Notes: generated by a model from the sequence alone, not told the origin. 14,233 nt of DNA from Spirochaetaceae bacterium (GCA_031284645.1 JAITXS010000151.1:1-14233); one strand, 5' to 3'; shown: positions 5,902 to 13,007, counted from the stretch's first letter. Translations and numbers: made by a program.

Positions 5902-8469
5902 TCAGTACGTTGAAAGTGCAAATGAAAGCACAAAGTCAATACCGCTGTGATCTCCGTCACCGCCGATAGCCCCGGGCTCGAAATAGACATTACCGTTTTC
6001 AATCCTGAAACGTTTGGCAAAGAGAAAGCGGAAGGGGAACTGCGGAATGGTAAAACGCAAACCGCCGCCGAAACTAAAACGCATTCTATTGCTCATACCT
6101 CCCCGGGAATCATTACCGAACAAGTCGCCCGGTTTATCGGCTACTTCCGCAGCATCAAAGAAACCGTCCAGCGCGATTATGCCCTCAACAATAGGGACAC
6201 GCAGCTCCATCCAGTTTTCCCAGAGCGCCGATCCGCGGACAAGGCGCTGATTTGTCCAGCCTCTCGCGACAAACATACCGTCTACAACAAGCATATTCGC
6301 CTGTTCAACAAGAGCCAGACTTCGTCCGACTTGAGGGAAAAGAAAAGAAAAACCGGTATGCAGGCCAAGAACACCCTTAAAACTCCAGTTTTCTATCACA
6401 CGCCAATTCCAGAGGGTCAAAAACCACTCGGCCTTGCTGTCCGTCCGCATAAAATATTCTTCTTCAATACTATTGGGAAGCAGACCATAGACGCCAAAAC
6501 GCTGTACTGCGTAATAACCTGATGAAGGATTATAAAAAAGATCACGATTATCCAGTGAAAGACTAAAAAAGATCGATGTTATCGGTGTCCATGAATCACG
6601 CTGTCGAAGCGTCTTGTCAAAAGCCCGTATCTGCCCTCTGTCGTAATCGTTGAGTTTAAAACCAACACGGACGCCGCCGCCCACGCCAAGATTCCCGAAG
6701 GCTGTTGCCCAACGGTAACCGGTCGAAAATCCGATTGAAGCGCTCCACTGCTGATAGGTAAACAAATATTGATCAGGGGGCCTTTTATTCGCATTTTCAT
6801 AGCTGGTAAAAGAATCAAAACCATCGGGGAACGCGTATTCCTCATCTCCCACAAAAAAAGGCGCTTTACTATCCATAGTGCCCAGACGGTTTGCATGCTG
6901 GACCGTAAAATCAAAACCACCTGAAAGCGGCAAGCCAAAGAGCCATCGCTGTGTATATTCAACGGAGAAATTTTGAATATCCGGCGAGGCGTTTACCGAA
7001 ACACCGAAAATATTCCCGTAGCCTAAAAAATTTCTGTCCGTCCATTTTACCACAGCGGCCATCGGAAAGGCATTCGGATCGGAGGAACCGGAGAATGTCA
7101 GCCCCGCTTGTATATCGGTTGTCGACTGTTCCTCAACGGTAAGCACCAAGTCCAGAAGACCATCCGCGCTTCCCGGCGGCGTTTCCGGCACAATATTAGA
7201 AAAATATTGCAGATTATAAAGATTCCGCAGTCCGCTCATAACCTTGGTTTTAGAGAAAATATCACCCGACTCAAGGGATAATTCACGTAAAATAACCTGA
7301 TCCTTGGTCTTTTTATTTCCACGAACTATAATGTTTTCTACAAACGCACGATCCCGTTCAACAATCTGTATAACATAACTAATCGTACCTTCTTCAAGAT
7401 TGCGTTGTTCTACCCGGTTAATCGTATTATAAATATAACCATTTTCATAATAGAGATCGGCAACCCGCTGTAAATCGCTTTCAAGCCTCTGGGCATTCAC
7501 TATCTGTCCGGTTTTCGAGCGTACCAGAGGCTGTAATTGTTTATCAGGGAAAATCGTATTCCCTTCAAAGCTTACACCCTCAAAAGTATATATTTTTCCT
7601 TCATGAATTTTAAATGTTAAACTTAAATGGGAGCCCTTCTCGTCATGGCTGACTTCACGGACAACATCGCTTACTTCAGCGTCAATATAACCTCTGTCAT
7701 GATAGTACTGTCCTATCGCATGCCTATCCGCAATTAATTTGGATTCCTGAAATGCGCCGTCATTAAAAATACCTTTTACCGACAAGGAAAGCTGCCCGCG
7801 CAGGGTTCGTGAAGAAAACTGCTGATTCCCCTCAAAATTGAGCTGATCAATTGTAACACGCTCACCTTCTGAAATTAAAAATATTACATCAATTGTAGCG
7901 TTTGCATTATGCACAATTTCCGAGCGTACATTAATATCAGGAAAGCCTTTCTCAACATATTTTGTCATAACGACCTGTTCATCAAGACGAACTTTAGTCC
8001 CATTATAAACATCATCGACTTTAATGGTGACAAAATCCCGCAGCTCTCCGGCCCGCAACCCCTTGTTGCCCTGAAATGTAATTCTTGAAATAATCGGGCG
8101 CTCGCTCACCACAAATCTCAGGATAACTTCGCTCCCGTTATCATCTGCAGGAATAGCCGTGGGACTGATATATTCAAAATATTCAAGCGCATAAAGCCGT
8201 CCCTGAAGCTCCCAAAAAAGCTCATCACTCAGTTTTTGACCAATATAAGGCTCAATAACGCCTTCCAGCTGGCTCTGCTTTACATGCCGCAAGCCTTCAA
8301 AAGAGATGTTTTTTATCGGCTTTCCCTGATACCACAGAGCATCGTTTAACCCGCCCTCCCCTTGAGCAGATACAAAAAACGCATTTGTAAAGGAAAAAAA
8401 GAAAAAAAGTACACAAAATTGAGCAAAAAATGTTTTATGAATCGTGTTGAAACCCCAAGCCCTTAACAA
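5902..8469 (-). CDS. bamA: Outer-membrane protein assembly factor BamA
   Basis: The 855-residue protein is the core Omp85 translocon that folds beta-barrel proteins into the outer membrane. A signal peptide (CVLFFFFSFTNAFFVSAQ, about residues 19-36) is followed by five POTRA domains, roughly at 51-124, 125-204, 205-292, 295-374 and 376-447. Each has the recurring pattern of an FEGN or FQGN strand (e.g. ISFEGL, ITFQGNKG, LNFEGNQQF, VSFEGNTIF, IIVRGNKK). A 16-strand barrel fills about 455-855. The conserved loop-6 VRGF motif appears as ARGW in MFVARGWTNQR, and the chain ends in a beta-signal, FVLSFALSTY, with a terminal aromatic. The start is TTG 8469-8467, because a TAA lies five codons upstream and no ATG precedes the signal peptide. 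An AAGGA lies about 13 bases before it. Length matches treponemal BamA (Tp92 is about 837 residues). A promoter candidate is at 8528-8556. Confidence 0.95.
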   Translation of the reverse strand: MLRAWGFNTIHKTFFAQFCVLFFFFSFTNAFFVSAQGEGGLNDALWYQGKPIKNISFEGLRHVKQSQLEGVIEPYIGQKLSDELFWELQGRLYALEYFEYISPTAIPADDNGSEVILRFVVSERPIISRITFQGNKGLRAGELRDFVTIKVDDVYNGTKVRLDEQVVMTKYVEKGFPDINVRSEIVHNANATIDVIFLISEGERVTIDQLNFEGNQQFSSRTLRGQLSLSVKGIFNDGAFQESKLIADRHAIGQYYHDRGYIDAEVSDVVREVSHDEKGSHLSLTFKIHEGKIYTFEGVSFEGNTIFPDKQLQPLVRSKTGQIVNAQRLESDLQRVADLYYENGYIYNTINRVEQRNLEEGTISYVIQIVERDRAFVENIIVRGNKKTKDQVILRELSLESGDIFSKTKVMSGLRNLYNLQYFSNIVPETPPGSADGLLDLVLTVEEQSTTDIQAGLTFSGSSDPNAFPMAAVVKWTDRNFLGYGNIFGVSVNASPDIQNFSVEYTQRWLFGLPLSGGFDFTVQHANRLGTMDSKAPFFVGDEEYAFPDGFDSFTSYENANKRPPDQYLFTYQQWSASIGFSTGYRWATAFGNLGVGGGVRVGFKLNDYDRGQIRAFDKTLRQRDSWTPITSIFFSLSLDNRDLFYNPSSGYYAVQRFGVYGLLPNSIEEEYFMRTDSKAEWFLTLWNWRVIENWSFKGVLGLHTGFSFLFPQVGRSLALVEQANMLVVDGMFVARGWTNQRLVRGSALWENWMELRVPIVEGIIALDGFFDAAEVADKPGDLFGNDSRGGMSNRMRFSFGGGLRFTIPQFPFRFLFAKRFRIENGNVYFEPGAIGGDGDHSGIDFVLSFALSTY

Positions 8470-8527
8470 AATTTTAAAAAATCCTTAAAAAACACCACAA
8501 AATCCGGGTTTGTTCTTAATTTTTTTT

Positions 8528-8556
8528 ATTTTAACAGGCATCTCCGCAAATGTCCA
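8528..8556 (-). promoter_or_regulatory. Candidate sigma-70 promoter for bamA
   Basis: On the minus strand TGGACA (8556-8551) is separated by 17 bases from TAAAAT (8533-8528). Each hexamer matches consensus at 5 of 6 positions. It would start transcription near 8521 and leave a leader of about 50 bases before the TTG start of bamA. The TTAACAGG and CCGCAAAT words overlap the -10 and the spacer, so this may also be an operator (inference). Confidence 0.55.
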
Positions 8557-8670
8557 CCCGTTGCCGCAAATTAACAGGAATTTTCCTGATGATACATGAC
8601 AAGCAGGCAGCATATATTGTATACACATACCGACTTGAGAGCGTGAGGCAGGAAAAGATTCAAGCTCCCT

Positions 8671-8700
8671 TTGTCATTTTTTTACATAAAGGTTTCTGAT
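8671..8700 (+). promoter_or_regulatory. Weak candidate promoter for gatB
   Basis: TTGTCA (8671-8676, 5 of 6 matches) and TCTGAT (8695-8700, 4 of 6) are 18 bases apart. Transcription would begin near 8707 and the leader would contain the GGACG/CGTCC hairpin. The alternative is a TACAAT at 8740-8745 without a recognisable -35, which would make the gatB message almost leaderless. Neither is certain. Confidence 0.3.
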
Positions 8701-8753
8701 CTGTACCCCCGGACGCTAGCCAACGTCCCTCTTTTCGTATACAATACGGTAAT

Positions 8754-10244
8754 ATGTATCAAACTTTTATCGGGCTTGAAGTTCATATCCACCTTTTGAC
8801 TAAAACAAAGGTTTTTTGCGATTGCCGTTCGGCGTTTGGGGATGAACCGAATACGAATATATGTCCTGTTTGCATGGGCTATCCGGGTGTACTGCCGGCA
8901 TTGAATATTGAGGCAATGCGTATGGGCTGTACTATGGCACGCTCTTTACAGTGCCGTATCCCCGAGCGGACATGGTTTGAACGCAAGCAGTATTTTTATC
9001 CTGATATGACAAAAAACTATCAGATTTCTCAGTTTGCTTCACCGCTTGGGCAGGAAGGTCGGATAGAGCTTGAAGGGAAAAACATAAAAAAAACGGTAAG
9101 AATCCGCGAGTGCCACCTTGAGGAAGACGCCGGAAAAATGATCCATACAGGAACAGTTTCCCTGCTTGACTATAACCGCGCAGGTGTTGCGCTTTTAGAA
9201 ATCGTTACCGAGCCTGATATGGAATCCGGCGAGGAAGCCGAACTTTTTATTCAGCAGCTGCGGCGCATGGTGCGTTATCTGGGCATCTGTGACGGCAATA
9301 TGGAAGAAGGAAGCCTCCGCGCCGATGCGAACATTTCGATTAACCTGCCGGGCAAAGGGCTTGGCAAAAAAGTTGAAATAAAAAATCTTAACTCATCACG
9401 TTTTGTCAGGCTCTCCCTTAATTACGAACAGGAACGACAGGCGGCCTGTCTTGACGCAGGCAAAATAATCGTACAGGAAACACGACTTTGGAACGAAAAC
9501 CGCGACCAGACAGAGACCATGCGGACAAAGGAAAACGCAAACGATTACCGTTATTTTCCGGAGCCCGATCTGCCGGTTTTTACGCCGGACAGGGAATTCT
9601 TAAAATCCGTAGACGCCGCTCTTGTCGAGCTTCCCCGAGAGCGTTTTCACCGTTTTCAGGCTGAGTATAAGCTAAGCGATGAACAGGCTGATTTGATCTG
9701 CGAAGAAAAAGCGTTTGCCGACTACTTTGAAAGTACCGTAGAAGCTGTGCTTGCCTCTTCCGGCAAAATAACTCTTGATAAAGCCGGAGCCGCGCAAAAA
9801 GTCTCTAACTGGCTTTTATCGGATATAAAGCACCTGTTAAGCCGGGAAAACATGCCCCTTGCGGATATCGGATCACTCAAATTAACAGCACGCCGCCTTG
9901 CCCAGCTTGTTTTTCTTGTTGCAGAAGGTCAGCTTTCAAACAAAAACGCTAAACAAACCCTTGAATTTGTTCTTGCCGAAGATAAAGACCCATCAAGCAT
10001 AATCAAAGAAAAAGGCTGGAGTCAGATTTCTGATCCGGTCGTGATTAAAGACGCTGTTGAAAAAGTCTATGCAGCCGAAGAGAGCACCTTCAGCGAAGTC
10101 CGTGCCGCTCTTGCAAACGGGAACCAAAAACGTATCGCGACCTTAACAGCATTCCTTGTCGGCAAAGTCCTTGCCGAAACCCGCGGACGGGCAAACCCCG
10201 AGATCGCAGGTAAAGTGCTTAATGAGAGAATAAAAGAGTTATAA
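8754..10244 (+). CDS. gatB: Aspartyl/glutamyl-tRNA(Asn/Gln) amidotransferase subunit B
   Basis: The 496-residue protein is the kinase and tRNA-binding subunit of the GatCAB complex, which converts Glu-tRNA(Gln) and Asp-tRNA(Asn) to the amidated forms in the cytoplasm. The N-terminus shows FIGLEVHIHLLTKTKVFCDC and NICPVCMGYPGVLPALN, with the zinc-type cysteines 22, 24, 37 and 40. YPDMTKNYQISQF (83-95) and HLEEDAGKMIH belong to the GatB catalytic cradle, and NDYRYFPEPDLP is the family signature in mid-protein. The C-terminal 150 residues are the helical GatB/YqeY tail (KVSNWLLSDIKHLL, then RGRANPEIAGKVLNERIKEL at the end). Length is normal. The ATG at 8754 fits the family N-terminus, but no good Shine-Dalgarno precedes it (only ACGGTAAT). 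gatA and gatC are not adjacent. An intrinsic terminator follows the stop codon directly. Confidence 0.97.
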   Translation: MYQTFIGLEVHIHLLTKTKVFCDCRSAFGDEPNTNICPVCMGYPGVLPALNIEAMRMGCTMARSLQCRIPERTWFERKQYFYPDMTKNYQISQFASPLGQEGRIELEGKNIKKTVRIRECHLEEDAGKMIHTGTVSLLDYNRAGVALLEIVTEPDMESGEEAELFIQQLRRMVRYLGICDGNMEEGSLRADANISINLPGKGLGKKVEIKNLNSSRFVRLSLNYEQERQAACLDAGKIIVQETRLWNENRDQTETMRTKENANDYRYFPEPDLPVFTPDREFLKSVDAALVELPRERFHRFQAEYKLSDEQADLICEEKAFADYFESTVEAVLASSGKITLDKAGAAQKVSNWLLSDIKHLLSRENMPLADIGSLKLTARRLAQLVFLVAEGQLSNKNAKQTLEFVLAEDKDPSSIIKEKGWSQISDPVVIKDAVEKVYAAEESTFSEVRAALANGNQKRIATLTAFLVGKVLAETRGRANPEIAGKVLNERIKEL

Positions 10245-10246
10245 TC

Positions 10247-10268
10247 CGCCGTCCCTTGCGGCGTTTTT
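10247..10268 (+). terminator. gatB intrinsic terminator
   Basis: The stem CGCCG (10247-10251) / CGGCG (10259-10263) with a 7-base loop is followed by TTTTT (10264-10268). It begins 3 bases after the gatB stop codon. Confidence 0.8.
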
Positions 10269-10298
10269 GCTGTTTCGTCGCCCGTGAATTTCGCGTTT

Positions 10299-10327
10299 TT
10301 CAGGGTATCCGCCCCGCATACCCTGAA
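10299..10327. repeat. Ten-base-pair inverted repeat without a T tract
   Basis: TTCAGGGTAT (10299-10308) and ATACCCTGAA (10318-10327) are perfect reverse complements with a 9-base GC-rich loop. No T run follows on the plus strand, so on its own this is not an intrinsic terminator. It sits between the two terminators downstream of gatB. Confidence 0.75.
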
Positions 10328-10362
10328 TGATGCGTTTCAAAATGAGCATTGCCGGATATTTT

Positions 10363-10384
10363 AAGCGCCTGAAGCGCTTTTTTT
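10363..10384 (+). terminator. Second intrinsic terminator downstream of gatB
   Basis: AAGCGC (10363-10368) and GCGCTT (10374-10379) form a stem with a CTGAA loop. The T run covers 10378-10384, seven bases. It lies about 95 bases beyond the gatB terminator, so it is either a backup or the end of a short separate transcript. Confidence 0.7.
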
Positions 10385-10517
10385 AAAAAAAACTTCTAAT
10401 TCATTATGTGGTAAAGAATTAAAAAGACGGGCAATTAAAAACCATAACTTATTACAATAGAACAAGTTAAAGATTTTAATGCGCTCACCCCCTCAGTGAC
10501 ACCCCCTCAGTGCTCTA
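10385..10517. other. AT-rich non-coding stretch with a 14-bp tandem repeat
   Basis: No coding frame is credible here. The stretch runs from the second terminator to the tandem repeat near 10486-10513 and the promoter/operator-like dyad that follows. Apart from that repeat I see nothing recognisable. Confidence 0.6.
10486..10513. repeat. Two tandem copies of a 14-bp repeat upstream of the chemoreceptor gene
   Basis: CACCCCCTCAGTGA (10486-10499) is followed directly by CACCCCCTCAGTGC (10500-10513), identical at 13 of 14 positions. Each unit starts with CAC and carries GTG near its end. The position, just before a candidate promoter, suits paired activator or repressor binding sites (inference). 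Confidence 0.75.
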
Positions 10518-10556
10518 TTGATACTTTCAAAAAAAACATGGTAAATTGGAAAGTAT
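10518..10556 (+). promoter_or_regulatory. Candidate promoter framed by an operator-like inverted repeat
   Basis: TTGATA (10518-10523, 5 of 6) is 18 bases from TAAATT (10542-10547, 4 of 6). An 8-bp inverted repeat, ATACTTTC (10521-10528) and GAAAGTAT (10549-10556), overlaps the -35 and the expected start point near 10554, where a repressor would act. The dyad is seen; the promoter and operator roles are inference. Confidence 0.35.
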
Positions 10557-10725
10557 TACTTTAATATGATTTTTCGGCGGATGAATTTTGAAGATTATCG
10601 AAACTCATTAACTTTTATCAGGATAAGTATTAAAGGTGAAGCGGCTAAAAGGTGATGCAAGCTGTTTTCAGGAAACCCGATCTTAAATAAGAAGGGAATA
10701 CTGCTACCATAGTAAGGAGGATTAG
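10557..10725 (+). other. Long leader of the hydrogenase-type chemoreceptor gene
   Basis: If transcription starts near 10554, the message has a leader of about 170 bases. It can fold with a long-range stem AGTATT (10626-10631) / AATACT (10697-10702) around a hairpin CCC...GGG (10676-10696) that contains TCTT/AAGA. Two tiny frames also fit: an ATG at 10566 (29 codons, or 24 from ATG 10581) ending at TGA 10653-10655, and an 11-residue frame starting at the overlapping ATG (TGATG, 10655) and ending at 10690. A strong AGGAGG (10715-10720) precedes the next gene. Function is unknown. Confidence 0.4.
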
Positions 10726-12780
10726 ATGGTAAAATTATCAGAAATTATTAAGGTCGATCAGGCTAAATGTAATAATTGTCATACATGCATTGCTGTTTGC
10801 CCTGTGAAAATCTGTATAGATGGTTCCGGAGAAAAGGTGAGTAATATTGCAGAGCGCTGCCTTGGCTGCGGTCGCTGTATTCCGGCTTGTCGGCAGGACG
10901 CTCGTTCCTTTACTGATGATACTGAACGATTTTTCAAGGACCTGGAGGCCAAGGCTCCCATCATCGCAATTGTGGCGCCTGCGGCTGCGGCTGTTTTTGA
11001 TGATATTTTCAAGCTGAACGGGTTCCTTAAATCAATAGGTGTACAGGAGACATTTGATGTCTCCTTTGGTGCGGAGCTGACGGTTCAATCATATTTGGAC
11101 TATGCGAAAAAACAAAAACCGCCCGTTATCATTGCCCAACCGTGCCCGGCTTTGGTAAGTTACTGCGAAATTTACCAATCGGAACTGCTTAAATACCTTG
11201 CCCCGGCGCATAGCCCTATGCTGCATACCGTGCTTATGATACGGACTTTTTTTCCCCAATATCAAAACGCCCGTATTGCGGCTATCTCGCCCTGCGCCGC
11301 AAAAAAACGTGAATTTGAAGAGACAGGACTTGTTTCGTACAATGTCAGTATGCTGAATCTTAAAAACTATATAGAAAAAAAACAGATCCGCCTTGGCTCT
11401 TTTCCGGCAATACAGTACGCCGGCCCTCAGGCTGAACGGGCCGTGCTTTTCTCTTCTCCGGGCGGGCTGCGGGCCACGATTGCCCGTGAAGCCCCTAATC
11501 TCAATTCCATACGCAAGGTTGAAGGGCCGGAAATTGTTTACAAGTATCTCAAAGAAGTACCCGCTATGGTGAAAGAGGGAGCTGCACCTTTTATTGTGGA
11601 TTGCCTGAATTGTGAGGCCGGTTGTAACGGAGGGCCGGGTACCGGTAACTACGGCGAGCCTATAGACAGACTTGAGGCGAAGATTGAGAAGAGAAAAACG
11701 GAACAAATTGCAAAAAACAAAAACCGGATAAAAGGCTCTATCAAAAAATACTGGCGTGAGGGAATATACACACGTACATATCAAAATCTCAGCCAGAATA
11801 TCACGGGTTTTAAAATGCCTACTAATAATGAATTGCAGACTGTCTACCATGAGATGAAAAAGTACAGTGAGGCGGATATGTTGAATTGTTCCGCCTGTGG
11901 ATACGGAACCTGCCGGGGCATGGCCGAAGCGATTTTTAATCATCTGAACAAACCACAGAACTGTCATGAATATCTGAAAGCCCAGGCCAAAGAGCAGGAA
12001 GATCTGCGAAGCGGCGCAATAAATCTGGCAAACACGCTGATTGAAAAGATTGAGCGCTCGAAAAATACGCTTAAATCGCTTCATGAGAAAGTATCCGAAT
12101 ATATAAATATCACCAGAGAACAGGATATTGCGCTCCAGCGCTCCAACGGCAAGATGGAAGAGCTGATTCGTCATATTCAGCAGACAAGCGCTTTGGCAGA
12201 AGCAAAACGGCAGAGCATAGACACACTCGGCGCGTCCTCCAATCAGGCGCGTAAAGATATGCAGGCCCTCCTAAAATCTTTCGCGGATGTGGAAAACACC
12301 ACCAATGAGATTGCCGGTATAGCGGATGTTATTGAAGATGTTGCTGCTTCCACCAATCTCCTTGCGATGAACGCCGCTATTGAGGCGGCTCATGCAGGAG
12401 AATCAGGCAGAGGCTTTGCCGTTGTCGCCGGAGAGATACGCTCTCTTGCGACAACCACCGGGGATAACGCCAATGTGATCTCAACGAATATTAAAAATAT
12501 CGTCAAGCAGATAGGCACCTCGATAAATCTTTCAAATAAGGCCGATATTGTTATGAACCGGATGATAGACGGTGTTGTTACTGCCGGCACCAGTTTTGGT
12601 GAAATTGTTGCAGCTCAAGCTCGTATCTCCGGTAATACACAGGAGCTTACCGGCGATCTTGATTATCTAAACGAAAGCTCCCATACCCTAAGAGCGTCTT
12701 CGGAAAGTATTATCGAGGCTTTAACGGATATTCAACAGCTTATCAGAACCCTTGATGAAACAACGAGTAAAGTAAAATAG
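10726..12780 (+). CDS. Soluble [FeFe]-hydrogenase-like H2/redox chemoreceptor (ferredoxin + H-cluster domain + MCP signalling domain)
   Basis: The 684 residues show five parts. (1) A 2[4Fe-4S] ferredoxin with Cys15/18/21/25 and Cys45/48/51/55. (2) A hydrogenase large-subunit fold, about 75-310, where the H-cluster motifs are altered: L1 is AQPCPAL (Cys140), L2 is ISPCAAKKREFEE (Cys190), L3 is DCLNCEAGCNGGPG (Cys296, Cys300). (3) An extra FeS domain NCSACGYGTC plus Cys413 (Cys388/391/396/413). (4) A coiled coil from about 420. (5) An MCP signalling hairpin whose tip is NLLAMNAAIEAAHAGESGRG (544-563) then FAVVAGEIRSLA. All four cluster ligands are kept, but the proton-transfer cysteine before Cys140 is Pro139, as in sensory hydrogenases. 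No transmembrane segment or signal peptide is seen, so it should be a cytoplasmic receptor acting on CheA/CheW. AGGAGG lies 5 bases before the ATG. No maturase or partner is adjacent. Confidence 0.92.
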   Translation: MVKLSEIIKVDQAKCNNCHTCIAVCPVKICIDGSGEKVSNIAERCLGCGRCIPACRQDARSFTDDTERFFKDLEAKAPIIAIVAPAAAAVFDDIFKLNGFLKSIGVQETFDVSFGAELTVQSYLDYAKKQKPPVIIAQPCPALVSYCEIYQSELLKYLAPAHSPMLHTVLMIRTFFPQYQNARIAAISPCAAKKREFEETGLVSYNVSMLNLKNYIEKKQIRLGSFPAIQYAGPQAERAVLFSSPGGLRATIAREAPNLNSIRKVEGPEIVYKYLKEVPAMVKEGAAPFIVDCLNCEAGCNGGPGTGNYGEPIDRLEAKIEKRKTEQIAKNKNRIKGSIKKYWREGIYTRTYQNLSQNITGFKMPTNNELQTVYHEMKKYSEADMLNCSACGYGTCRGMAEAIFNHLNKPQNCHEYLKAQAKEQEDLRSGAINLANTLIEKIERSKNTLKSLHEKVSEYINITREQDIALQRSNGKMEELIRHIQQTSALAEAKRQSIDTLGASSNQARKDMQALLKSFADVENTTNEIAGIADVIEDVAASTNLLAMNAAIEAAHAGESGRGFAVVAGEIRSLATTTGDNANVISTNIKNIVKQIGTSINLSNKADIVMNRMIDGVVTAGTSFGEIVAAQARISGNTQELTGDLDYLNESSHTLRASSESIIEALTDIQQLIRTLDETTSKVK

Positions 12781-12973
12781 CCAAGTTAGGGTAATTGGGT
12801 TTTGGGTAAAGGGTATAGTAATATCAGACATTCGCTACCCTATATCCCGAAGCAAAGGGGTTAATGAATTTTGGGATGGCAGGCACATTCTGGTAAGAAC
12901 TCTACCCCCCTACCCTTTCCCCAAGACCCTAATAGGGGTACGGGGCAGGGACTTTCTGGTAAAATCTATACCC
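12781..12973. repeat. Degenerate GGGTA/TACCC-rich repeats, non-coding
   Basis: No credible gene lies between the chemoreceptor stop and the transposase remnant. The segment consists of imperfect repeats. The clearest pair is 12878-12907 and 12944-12973, 30 bases each, identical at 25 positions without gaps and both containing TTCTGGTAA before a TACCC end. Sequences upstream of each copy also align loosely from CTACCCT (12835 and 12910), suggesting two units of about 65-75 bases. A more degenerate earlier unit may start near 12790. AGGGTA (12809-12814) and TACCCT (12836-12841) can pair. No terminator for the preceding gene is recognisable. Confidence 0.6.
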
Positions 12974-13007
12974 TATACCCTATACCCTATATCCTATATC
13001 CTATTTA
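12966..13007. repeat. 7-bp microsatellite (CTATACC/CTATATC)
   Basis: Three units of CTATACC (12966-12986) are followed by two of CTATATC (12987-13000) and a decayed CTATTTA. The array overlaps the end of the second 30-base repeat and contains the stop codon of the transposase remnant (13001-13003). Copy number would be prone to slippage. Confidence 0.85.

Larger units (their letters stand above)
8470..8753. other. Divergent bamA/gatB control region
   Basis: This 284-base gap has no credible coding frame. It holds the bamA promoter candidate (8528-8556) and repeated words around it. TTAACAGG occurs at 8531-8538 and 8571-8578, and CCGCAAAT at 8544-8551 and 8564-8571. TATTGTATAC (8615-8624) and its exact reverse complement GTATACAATA (8737-8746) lie 112 bases apart and would place the same -10-like TACAAT on each strand. 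A small hairpin GGACG/CGTCC lies at 8711-8728, followed by CTCTTTT. Confidence 0.6.

Noticed and set aside
5947..6522. Plus-strand open frame inside bamA
   Set aside because: It is antisense to the BamA barrel, has no family resemblance and no ribosome binding site.
10327..10386. 19-residue frame starting MMRFKMS between gatB and the second terminator
   Set aside because: There is no ribosome binding site and the frame runs through the terminator hairpin.
10620..10725. Similarity to a c-di-GMP-I (GEMM) riboswitch upstream of an MCP-type gene
   Set aside because: GGTGATGCAAGC loosely recalls the GACGCAAAGC half of the motif, but the other half (GGCAAACC with tetraloop hairpin) is missing and spacing does not fit. 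A covariance-model search would settle it.
11089..12174. Long open frame on the minus strand inside the chemoreceptor gene
   Set aside because: It is antisense to a gene with unmistakable domains, has no ribosome site or recognisable motif, and its composition is that of a shadow frame.
12966..13007. CRISPR array or telomere-like sequence
   Set aside because: The units are 7 bases without spacers, so this is not CRISPR. A telomere would need a replicon end, and coding sequence continues on both sides.
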